This document shows positions 18,129-25,020 of a stretch of DNA of 64,000 nt, piece by piece. The notes beneath the pieces are model-generated. The model was given only the letters and a program-made list of their open reading frames with translations. It was not told where the DNA came from and searched no databases. The stretch spans positions 6,200,001-6,264,000 of the forward strand of contig CP099652.1 in NCBI GenBank assembly GCA_024123955.1, written 5' to 3'. The number at the start of each line of letters is the position of its first letter. The stretch's first letter is position 1. Made by a program: the position numbers and the translations under genes. This DNA is from Oxalobacteraceae bacterium OTU3CINTB1. Lineage in GTDB: Bacteria; Pseudomonadota; Gammaproteobacteria; Burkholderiales; Burkholderiaceae_D.

Positions 18129-19019
18129 TTATGCCTTCCGCTGCACGATCAAATCCGCGAGTTCGCGTAACCGCAGAGCCTTGTCTCCGAACGGCGCGAG
18201 CGCTGCGTGCGCATCGAGCCGCAATGTTTGCGCCAGCGCGCGCGACGGTTCCAGACCCAGTATCGAGACGTAGGTCGGCTTGTTGTCGGCGGCGTCCTTG
18301 CCGGCGGTCTTACCCAGGGTAGCCGAATCGGCCGTGGCGTCGAGCACGTCGTCGACCACCTGGAATGCCAGCCCGATGGCGCGCGCGTAGGTGTTGAGCG
18401 CCGCCAGTTCGGCCGCGCCCAGATCCTTGCCGGCCAGCGCGCCAAGGATCACGGCGGCGCGCAGCAGCGCGCCGGTTTTCAGCTGGTGCATCTGCTCCAG
18501 CTGTTCCAAGGTCAGGCTCAGGCCCACGCTGTCCAGATCGATCGCCTGGCCGCCGCACATGCCGGCCGAGCCGGAGGCGTGCGCCAGCAGGCGCAGCATC
18601 GCCACCTGGCGGGACGGCGGCACGCCGGTCGCCTCGGACAGCACCAGGAAGGCCTGCGATTGCAGCGCGTCGCCAACCAGCAGCGCGGTCGCCTCGTCGT
18701 AGGCGACGTGCACGGTCGGCTTGCCGCGGCGCAGCGCGTCGTCGTCCATGCACGGCATGTCGTCGTGGACCAGAGAATAGGCGTGGATCATTTCGACGGC
18801 GGCCGCGGCGCGCGCCAAGGTGGCCGGGTCGGCGTCGAACAGCGCGCCGGCCGCGTACACCAGCAGCGGGCGCACGCGCTTGCCGCCGCCGAGCAGCGCG
18901 TAGCGCATGGCGTCGTGCAGCTTGGCCGGCACCGTCGTCGCGGTCGGGAGGAAACCGGATAAATCGTTTTCAGACCCGGCCTGCACGGTTTTCATCCAGT
19001 CGTCGAAGGCGCCGCTCAT
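18129..19019 (-). CDS. ispA: farnesyl diphosphate synthase (polyprenyl synthetase family)
   Basis: IspA condenses isopentenyl and dimethylallyl/geranyl diphosphate to farnesyl diphosphate. The 296-residue protein has the first Asp-rich motif in the short insertion form (HDDMPCMDDDALRRGKPT near residues 84-101), the second motif DDVLDATADS near 224-233, and GGKRVRP near 46-52, all expected for short-chain prenyl synthases. Its ATG overlaps the xseB stop as ATGA, and dxs follows with no gap, so translation of the three is coupled. Confidence 0.95.
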   Translation of the reverse strand: MSGAFDDWMKTVQAGSENDLSGFLPTATTVPAKLHDAMRYALLGGGKRVRPLLVYAAGALFDADPATLARAAAAVEMIHAYSLVHDDMPCMDDDALRRGKPTVHVAYDEATALLVGDALQSQAFLVLSEATGVPPSRQVAMLRLLAHASGSAGMCGGQAIDLDSVGLSLTLEQLEQMHQLKTGALLRAAVILGALAGKDLGAAELAALNTYARAIGLAFQVVDDVLDATADSATLGKTAGKDAADNKPTYVSILGLEPSRALAQTLRLDAHAALAPFGDKALRLRELADLIVQRKA

Positions 19020-19273
19020 TGTTCGGCCTCGCCGGTCTCCGCGAACGGCTTGAGCATGTCGCCCTCCAGCACCTTGACCTGGGATTCCACTTTCTCGAGC
19101 TGGGCGGCGCAGAACTTGACCAGCTCCGAGCCGCGCGCGTAAGCGGCCACCGACGCTTCGAGCGGCAGCTGCCCTGCTTCCATTTGCGCGACCAGGGTAG
19201 CCAGCTCCGCCATCGCTTCTTCAAACGAGACGGGGGCGGCGGCGGTCGCGTCGGCGGTTAATTTCTTAGACAT
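19016..19273 (-). CDS. xseB: exodeoxyribonuclease VII small subunit
   Basis: XseB is the small coiled-coil subunit of exonuclease VII, several copies of which bind the large XseA. The 85-residue product shows the family core SFEEAMAELATLVAQMEAGQ, then LPLEASVAAYARGSELVKFC. The start at 19273 (MSKKLTAD) is taken over an in-frame GTG at 19279. The stop overlaps the ispA start by 4 nt (ATGA). xseA is not in the window, which is normal for this arrangement. Confidence 0.93.
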   Translation of the reverse strand: MSKKLTADATAAAPVSFEEAMAELATLVAQMEAGQLPLEASVAAYARGSELVKFCAAQLEKVESQVKVLEGDMLKPFAETGEAEQ

Positions 19274-19630
19274 AGTCACTCAGGCTTCAAGGCAAACTTC
19301 AAGGCAAATTCCAGGCTAACTTGCGGTTAACAATACCCGCCAGCGCAGTGTAGCCCGTTATTTTAGAACAAACCACCTTCTCCGGTGGAACAATAGCGGC
19401 CGCACCGTTGGCGAACTATGGATTTTATCGCAATCGACCCCATATACATGATCTGCATGTGTTTGTTACAAGTTTTTGCACAGAAAACAAGCGCTAGCGT
19501 CTGTCGGCAGGGAATGAAACACGCTATAATCGCCGGTTCTGTCCGAAATACCATTTTCAACGAACTTGAATTCAGGTCTTTACGGATTCTGTCTCTCTTT
19601 GGTTTGATGTACATATTAAGGGGGGTTGGG
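19274..19630. other. 357-nt divergent intergenic region
   Basis: No gene is supported here. It separates the minus-strand xseB operon from the plus-strand Rieske gene and must hold both promoters. It is clearly richer in A+T than the flanks. TATAAT at 19525-19530 is a candidate -10 for the Rieske operon, leaving a leader of about 95 nt, but no good -35 lies at the proper distance. The open frame that continues from the Rieske gene back to 19418 lacks family similarity. Confidence 0.6.
19525..19530 (+). promoter_or_regulatory. candidate -10 box for the Rieske operon
   Basis: A perfect TATAAT hexamer in the AT-rich divergent region, about 100 nt before the Rieske oxygenase start. The -35 position (about 19502-19507) reads TGTCGG, which is poor, so an activator could be needed. 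This is a motif match only. Confidence 0.35.
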
Positions 19631-20731
19631 ATGTCCGATCTGGGTACCCACGCCAAGCTGGCGCGTCCACACGCGCAACTGCCGGTAAACGTCTACTTCG
19701 ACGAAGCGCTGTTGCAGCGTGAAATGCAGCAATTATTCCAGGCCGGTCCGCGTTACGTCGGACACGAACTGATGGTGCCGAACGTCGGCGACTTTGCGAC
19801 CCTTGTTTCCGAAAACGAAGGGCGTATGCTGGTGCGCAACGCAAACGGGCTCGAGCTGCTGTCCAACGTCTGCCGCCACCGCCAGGCGCTGATGTTCAAC
19901 GGCCGTGGCAATGCCAACAACATCGTTTGCCCGCTGCACCGCTGGACCTACGACCTCAAGGGCGAGCTGATCGGCGCGCCGCACTTCGCCGAGACGCCGT
20001 GCCTGAACCTGCCCAAGACCCAGCTGCAAAGCTGGAACGGGCTGCTGTTCGAGCAGAACGGCTACAACGTCATGGACAAGCTCAAGAACCTGTCGGTGAC
20101 GGGCGACCTGGATTTCTCCGGCTACATGTTCGATCATGCCGAAGTGCAGATCTGCAACTACAACTGGAAGACCTTCATCGAGGTCTATCTGGAGGACTAC
20201 CACGTCGAACCGTTCCACCCGGGCCTGGGCGGCTTTGTCAGCTGCGATGACCTGCGCTGGGAATTCGGCCGCGACTACAGCGTGCAGACCGTGGGCGTGA
20301 ACAAGGGCCTGCTCAAGTCGGGTTCCCAGATCTACAAGCGCTGGCAGGAGCAGGTGCTCAAGTTCCGTGGCGGCGAACCACCTCCATACGGCGCCATCTG
20401 GCTGACCCTGTACCCGAACATCATGGTCGAGTGGTATCCGCACGTGCTGATCGTCTCGACCCTGTGGCCGGACGGCCCGCAGCGCACCCGCAACGTGGTG
20501 GAGTTCTACTACCCCGAGGAAATCGTGCTGTTCGAGCGCGAGTTCATCGAGGCCGAACGCGCCGCCTACATGGAAACCGTGGCCGAGGACGACGAGATCG
20601 CCCTGCGCATGGACGCCGGCCGCAAGGCCCTGTTCGATCGCGGCACCAGCGACGCCGGTCCCTACCAGTCGCCGATGGAAGACGGCATGCAACACTTCCA
20701 CGAGTGGTACCGCGCCAATATAGACATATAA
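19631..20731 (+). CDS. Rieske non-heme iron oxygenase, alpha-subunit family
   Basis: A 366-residue protein of the aromatic-ring-hydroxylating / choline- and carnitine-oxygenase-like group. The Rieske 2Fe-2S motif is intact: C-x-H in NVCRHRQALMF near residues 81-83 and C-x2-H in VCPLHRWTYD near 100-103. The mononuclear iron site follows in VYLEDYHVEPFHPG (His near 191 and 196, with acidic partners). The start at 19631 (MSDLGTHAKLARPH) gives normal family length. No reductase, ferredoxin or beta subunit is adjacent. EamA transporter and sulfurtransferase genes follow at 30 and 12 nt, which suggests one operon. The substrate cannot be told. Confidence 0.85.
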   Translation: MSDLGTHAKLARPHAQLPVNVYFDEALLQREMQQLFQAGPRYVGHELMVPNVGDFATLVSENEGRMLVRNANGLELLSNVCRHRQALMFNGRGNANNIVCPLHRWTYDLKGELIGAPHFAETPCLNLPKTQLQSWNGLLFEQNGYNVMDKLKNLSVTGDLDFSGYMFDHAEVQICNYNWKTFIEVYLEDYHVEPFHPGLGGFVSCDDLRWEFGRDYSVQTVGVNKGLLKSGSQIYKRWQEQVLKFRGGEPPPYGAIWLTLYPNIMVEWYPHVLIVSTLWPDGPQRTRNVVEFYYPEEIVLFEREFIEAERAAYMETVAEDDEIALRMDAGRKALFDRGTSDAGPYQSPMEDGMQHFHEWYRANIDI

Positions 20732-20761
20732 AAACCGTTTCACGCAGATGTAAGGAATCAG

Positions 20762-21685
20762 ATGCAGTCACTTTGGATGTTGTTCGCAAGCTTCATGTTC
20801 GCCATCATGGGGGTGTGCGTGAAGCTGGCCTCCGAAGAGTTCTCGACGTCTGAAATGGTCATGTACCGGGGCATCGTCGGCGTCATCGTGCTGGCGGTGA
20901 TCATCCGCGCCCAGGGCGGCAGCTTCCGCACCACAATGCCGATGGCGCACTTCTGGCGCTGCCTGATCGGCGTCATCTCGCTGTGGCTGTGGTACTACTC
21001 GATCGCCAACCTGCCGCTGGCCACCGCCATGACGCTCAACTACCTGTCGCCGATCTGGATCGCCGTATGGCTGTTCGCGATGGGCTGGTGGCATGCCAAG
21101 AACCAGGTCAAATGGCCGCTGCTGGTGGCAGTGGCGATGAGTTTTGTCGGCGTCACCCTGCTGCTGCAACCGGCCTTCCACGCCAACCAGCTGGTGCCGG
21201 CGCTGATCGCGCTGTTCTCGAGCGTGCTGACGGCGATGGCCTATATGCAGGTGCGCAAGCTGGGCCTGGCCGGCGAACCGGAAAACCGCGTGGTGTTCTA
21301 CTTCGCGGTGATGAACATCGTCGCCGGCGTGGCCGGCAATTTCCTTTTTGCCGGCGACAAACCGGCCGTGTGGCATCCGATCAACTCCATCCATGGCGCC
21401 CTGCTGTTACTGGGCATCGGCGTGTGCGCCACCAGCGCGCAGATCGCCATGACGCGCGCCTACCGCCTCGGCCAGACCTTGGTGGTCGCCAATCTGCAAT
21501 ACACCGGCATCGTCTTCTCCAGTATCTGGGGCGTGCTGGTGTTCGGCGACGTGTTCAGCTGGCATAGCTGGGCCGGCATTTCCATCATTCTGGCGTCGGG
21601 CGTGGCCGCGACGTTCTACAATACCCGCAACACCGAACGCGGTAAGGCCATCGCCAATACCGACCCCATCGCCAGTGAAGTCTAA
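20762..21685 (+). CDS. EamA/DMT-superfamily transporter
   Basis: A 307-residue inner-membrane protein with about ten hydrophobic helices in two EamA repeats (first about 1-135, second about 145-290). Typical features are the MYRGIVGVIVL segment near 35 and YSIANLPLATAMTLNYLSPI near 78-97. Members export amino acids, metabolites or drugs, often with broad specificity. It lies between the Rieske oxygenase and the sulfurtransferase with short gaps, so it may move the substrate or product of that operon; this is inference. Confidence 0.88.
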   Translation: MQSLWMLFASFMFAIMGVCVKLASEEFSTSEMVMYRGIVGVIVLAVIIRAQGGSFRTTMPMAHFWRCLIGVISLWLWYYSIANLPLATAMTLNYLSPIWIAVWLFAMGWWHAKNQVKWPLLVAVAMSFVGVTLLLQPAFHANQLVPALIALFSSVLTAMAYMQVRKLGLAGEPENRVVFYFAVMNIVAGVAGNFLFAGDKPAVWHPINSIHGALLLLGIGVCATSAQIAMTRAYRLGQTLVVANLQYTGIVFSSIWGVLVFGDVFSWHSWAGISIILASGVAATFYNTRNTERGKAIANTDPIASEV

Positions 21686-21697
21686 GGAGTCCGGACC

Positions 21698-22549
21698 ATG
21701 CACACCACGTTGATCAGCGCCGCCGACCTGTCCCAGCATCTGAACGATGACAAGTGGGTCATCCTCGATTGCCGGCACGACCTGATGAATCCGAACGCGG
21801 GGCGCGACGGCTTTGCCATCGGCCATATCCAGAACGCGCAGTTCGCCAATATCGACACCGACCTCTCCGGCGCCAAGGTGGGCGCGGACGGCAAGTTCCA
21901 CGGCCGTCATCCGCTGCCGGACCGCGCCGCGCTGATCGCCACCCTGCGCGGCTGGGGCATCGACGACGACACGCAAGTGGTGGCCTACGACGCGCACGGC
22001 GGCATGTTCGCCGCGCGGCTGTGGTGGCTGCTGCGCTGGGTCGGCCATCCGGCGGTGGCGGTGCTCGACGGCGGCCTGGCCGCGTGGCAGTCGCAGGGCT
22101 TGCCGCTGGTGACGATGGTGGTCACGCGTTCGGGCGGCACGATCGGCGACAAGCCGTCGCTGATGCACACGGTCACGGTGGAGGATGTGGAGTCGAACCT
22201 GGTCACGCAGACGCGGGTGGTGGTCGATGCGCGCGCGGCGGACCGTTTCCGTGGCGAGAACGAGACCATCGACCCGGTCGGCGGCCATATTCCCGGCGCC
22301 AAGAACCGCTTCTTCAAGGATAATCTGACGCCGGATGGACGCTTCAAAAGCGCCGAGCAGTTGAAGCAGGAATTCTCACCGTTGTTCGCGGCGGCGCCGC
22401 AGGCGATCATGCAGTGTGGCTCTGGCGTGACGGCTTGCCACAATTTGCTGGCGTTGGAGGTCGCCGGGCTGCCGGGAGCGGCGCTATATCCCGGCTCGTG
22501 GAGCGAGTGGTGCTCAGACCCGGCGCGGCCTGTGGCGACTGGGGGCTAA
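21698..22549 (+). CDS. thiosulfate / 3-mercaptopyruvate sulfurtransferase (two rhodanese domains)
   Basis: A 283-residue protein with two rhodanese domains: an inactive N-terminal one (about 5-130, with WVILDCRHDL and DGFAIGHIQNAQ) and an active C-terminal one (about 160-278). The active-site loop QCGSGVTACH, near residues 240-249, carries the catalytic cysteine in the CGSGVTA form typical of SseA-like mercaptopyruvate sulfurtransferases. It follows the EamA gene by 12 nt. Its stop TAA (22547-22549) interlocks with the stop of the convergent antitoxin-like gene. Donor specificity is not certain. Confidence 0.9.
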   Translation: MHTTLISAADLSQHLNDDKWVILDCRHDLMNPNAGRDGFAIGHIQNAQFANIDTDLSGAKVGADGKFHGRHPLPDRAALIATLRGWGIDDDTQVVAYDAHGGMFAARLWWLLRWVGHPAVAVLDGGLAAWQSQGLPLVTMVVTRSGGTIGDKPSLMHTVTVEDVESNLVTQTRVVVDARAADRFRGENETIDPVGGHIPGAKNRFFKDNLTPDGRFKSAEQLKQEFSPLFAAAPQAIMQCGSGVTACHNLLALEVAGLPGAALYPGSWSEWCSDPARPVATGG

Positions 22550-22803
22550 GGCTTCCGATCCAGTATCCGCTTCAGCCCTTCCATCACTTCCTCGTTGGAG
22601 ACCGTCCGACCTGCTGCAATGTCGTCGGCGGCAGCCAGATTCGTCTCGACGCTGTCCTCCGTATCTTCGAACCCGTAGAGCCACACGTCGGACCATATCG
22701 CCTCTAGACTTACGTCGGCGCGAGCGGCCAAACGCTCCAGCCGCGCCCGATCTGCTGCCGAGAGAGCAGCCAGTGCCACGGCCTGTTTAGATTTGGCGTC
22801 CAT
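22546..22803 (-). CDS. small antitoxin-like protein (downstream copy of a tandem pair)
   Basis: An 85-residue acidic, alpha-helical protein. It is clearly homologous over almost its whole length to the gene just upstream (22787-23074): both have ALAALSA(A/T)DRARL, a tryptophan-rich middle (W-x-D-V-W) and a C-terminal NEEVM helix. The end (DDIAAGRTVSNEEVMEGL) resembles RelB/ParD-type antitoxins that have a phrase such as DIxAGRxVxHEEV. No toxin gene (ParE, RelE, PIN) is beside it. It starts 17 nt inside the end of the upstream copy, so the two are translationally coupled. Function is not established. Confidence 0.6.
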   Translation of the reverse strand: MDAKSKQAVALAALSAADRARLERLAARADVSLEAIWSDVWLYGFEDTEDSVETNLAAADDIAAGRTVSNEEVMEGLKRILDRKP

Positions 22804-23074
22804 CTAAATTCCTCTTGCTGTGATTCGCGATCAAGTCCTTAATGTGCCTCATCACTTCCTCATTGGCGATGCCAGCATTGGACTTAAAATACTCGTCGGC
22901 CTCGATGTCGGCGAGAATTCCCTCCTCGACGTCGGCGAAACCGCAACGCCAGACATCTGTCCACAGATCATCAGCGCTCAGTTTCGCAATCGTCGCCAGG
23001 CGATCCAGGCGAGCGCGGTCGGTGGCCGAAAGGGCCGCTAACGCTTCCGTTTGTTTATTTTCTCTGGAGTTCAT
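22787..23074 (-). CDS. small antitoxin-like protein (upstream copy of a tandem pair)
   Basis: A 95-residue paralogue of the 85-residue product downstream. The shared core runs EALAALSATDRARLDRLA, then DDLWTDVWRCGFADVEEG, and ends with GIANEEVMRHIKDLIA. It has about ten extra C-terminal residues (SKRNLDGRQI) that overlap the start of the next gene. The closeness of the copies points to tandem duplication followed by divergence. The C-terminal helix is antitoxin-like but no toxin is found within 2 kb, so it may be an orphan regulator of unknown role. Confidence 0.6.
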   Translation of the reverse strand: MNSRENKQTEALAALSATDRARLDRLATIAKLSADDLWTDVWRCGFADVEEGILADIEADEYFKSNAGIANEEVMRHIKDLIANHSKRNLDGRQI

Positions 23075-23136
23075 CCCGCCATGATACGCCGGGCGGCGCT
23101 GGCCGCAAGCGCTTCAGCGCAAGCGGGACGGGAGGA

Positions 23137-23910
23137 TCAGTGGTTGCGGGTCAGGAACAGCACGATGGCAACGCCGGTGGCGATCAGCAGCACTTGCGGC
23201 ACCGATTCGCGTAGGGTGGCGCGGCGTTGCATCTGCGGCATCAGGTCACTCACGGCGATGTAGATGAAACCTGACGAGGCGAACACCAGCACGTACGGAA
23301 TCAGCTCGCTGGCGCGGTCCAGGGTGTAGTAGCCCAGCAGGCCGCCGGCGATCGCCAGCAAACTGCACAGCAAATTGTAGACATACGCCCGGGTGCGCGA
23401 GAAGCCGGCGTTGAGCAGCACGATGAAGTCGCCAATTTCCTGCGGGATTTCGTGGGCGATGATCGCCAGCGCCGTCACCAGGCCCAGCTCCGGGTTGGCC
23501 ATAAAGGCGGCAGCGATCAAAATGCCGTCGGTGAAGTTGTGCATGCCGTCGCCGACCAGGATCATCCAGCCGGCCTTGCCCGCCTCATGCTTGTCGTGCC
23601 CGTGGTGGTGATGATGGCCGTCGCCCTCGTGGTGATGCGAGTGGCGCATGATGGCCAGCTTTTCCAGCAGGAAGAACGCCAGCAGGCCGGCCAGCAAGGT
23701 GGCGAACAGGCTGCGCGCGCTGGCGTGCGATTCGAACGCTTCCGGCAAGGCGTGCAGCAGCGAGGTCGACAGCATGATGCCGACCGACAGGCTGACCATG
23801 CGCTCGACGACCTTCGAGAGCAACGTAAACGAGAACACGGCAGCGGCCGAAATGCTGACGACACCGGCTAGTGTGGTCGCCAGTAATATGGAGATGAGTA
23901 TGGGATCGAT
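23137..23910 (-). CDS. ZIP-family metal transporter
   Basis: A zinc/iron-type inner-membrane permease with about eight helices. The His-rich loop SHHHEGDGHHHHHGHDKH between helices III and IV and the metal-binding helices MHNFTDGILIAAAF and IIAHEIPQEIGDF are diagnostic. The first ordinary start (GTG at 23838) would cut off the first membrane helix. The frame stays open upstream and encodes DPILISILLATTLAGVVSIS, a typical ZIP N-terminus, beginning with codon ATC at 23910-23908, where family members have ATG-Asp-Pro. AGAGG lies about 8 nt before this ATC. I therefore place the start at 23910 (257 residues) and flag it as non-canonical. Confidence 0.85.
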   Translation of the reverse strand: MDPILISILLATTLAGVVSISAAAVFSFTLLSKVVERMVSLSVGIMLSTSLLHALPEAFESHASARSLFATLLAGLLAFFLLEKLAIMRHSHHHEGDGHHHHHGHDKHEAGKAGWMILVGDGMHNFTDGILIAAAFMANPELGLVTALAIIAHEIPQEIGDFIVLLNAGFSRTRAYVYNLLCSLLAIAGGLLGYYTLDRASELIPYVLVFASSGFIYIAVSDLMPQMQRRATLRESVPQVLLIATGVAIVLFLTRNH

Positions 23911-24037
23911 GTTATAGCCTCTTGTACCTGGAGCCGTGCCGCTGCGCAGGCCGGGGGCGTTATTTTACCGCCCGGCACGCTTTCCTGCTCATTTTTGGCT
24001 AAAAACAGTTAAAACGGCTTTATCGGCTCCGTCACAC

Positions 24038-24922
24038 TCAGGCGACCCCGTTCTGCCTGAACCACGCCAGCATGCGTCCCCAGCCGTCCTTGGCGTCCGC
24101 TTCCACATAGCTGGGACGGTAGTCGGCGTGGAAGGCGTGGCCGGAATTGGGGTAGATGACGAAGGTCGATTTGTTCGGTCCCTTGGCCAGCATGGCCTGC
24201 ATCGCCTTGATCGAATCCTGGGTGATGCCGGTATCTTTCTCGCCGTACAGGCCGAGTACGGGCACATTCAGCTTGGCCGCGATATCGATCGGATTGGTGG
24301 GCGTGTTGGCGTTGGAGGTGCCGACCAGGCGGCCGTACCAGGCCACGCCGGCCTTGATCGACGGATTGTGCGCCGCGTACATCCAGGTCACGCGCCCGCC
24401 CCAGCAGAAGCCGGTGATGGCGATCTTGTCGGGGTTGCCGCCATTGGCCTTGGCCCAGGCGACCAGCGCGTCCAGGTCGGCCATGACCTGGGTGTCCGGG
24501 GTTTTGGAGATGATGTCGCGTTGCAGGTCGGCGATCGAGGCCGATTTTTGCGGATCGCCCTGGCGCACGAACAGGTCCGGCGCCAGCGCCAGGTAGCCGA
24601 GCTTGGCGAAGCGGCGGGCGACGTCGGCGATGTGTTCGTGCACGCCGAAGATTTCGGAGATCACCATCACCACCGGCAGGTTGCTCTTGCCTTCCGGCTG
24701 GGCCCGGTAGACAGGGACGGTCTGGCCATCGACCGTCAGGGTGATGGTGCCGGCGGTCAGGCCGGTGGTGTCGGTTTTGATGACGTTTTGCGCCATCACC
24801 GGCATCGCGGCGGCGGCAAAACCGCTGCCCAGCGCCACTTTGAGGAAGTCGCGGCGGTCGACACCGTCCGACAGGCTGGTTTTTGTCAACAAACTCTCCG
24901 CGTCCCGCTTCAAATCATCCAT
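24038..24922 (-). CDS. dienelactone hydrolase family protein, likely exported by Tat
   Basis: A 294-residue alpha/beta hydrolase. The N-terminal segment contains DRRDFLKVALGSGFAAAAMP, a twin-arginine signal-like motif, about 20 residues in. The dienelactone hydrolase nucleophile elbow GFCWGGR with catalytic Cys is near residue 172, Asp is in GEKDTGIT near 232, and His is in SGHAFHADYR near 264. The family opens dienelactones in aromatic catabolism, but many members have unknown substrates. It lies downstream of polA, separated by a 30-bp perfect palindrome, so co-transcription is uncertain. Confidence 0.9.
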   Translation of the reverse strand: MDDLKRDAESLLTKTSLSDGVDRRDFLKVALGSGFAAAAMPVMAQNVIKTDTTGLTAGTITLTVDGQTVPVYRAQPEGKSNLPVVMVISEIFGVHEHIADVARRFAKLGYLALAPDLFVRQGDPQKSASIADLQRDIISKTPDTQVMADLDALVAWAKANGGNPDKIAITGFCWGGRVTWMYAAHNPSIKAGVAWYGRLVGTSNANTPTNPIDIAAKLNVPVLGLYGEKDTGITQDSIKAMQAMLAKGPNKSTFVIYPNSGHAFHADYRPSYVEADAKDGWGRMLAWFRQNGVA

Positions 24923-24956
24923 GCGACTCCTCCGGTAATGTTAGACCCGGCACACC

Positions 24957-24986
24957 GGGGTCGTACCCCGTACGGGGTACGACCCC
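24957..24986. repeat. 30-bp perfect palindrome between polA and the hydrolase gene
   Basis: The left half is GGGGTCGTACCCCGT (24957-24971) and the right half is its exact complement ACGGGGTACGACCCC (24972-24986). Shorter complementary GACCCG/CGGGTC blocks flank it at 24944-24949 and 24994-24999. It has the same GGGGTC/GACCCC caps as the other repeat sites in this window and no T-tract. Confidence 0.9.
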
Positions 24987-25020
24987 AGACTTGCGGGTCG
25001 GTTGTTGGCGAAGCGCGCTT

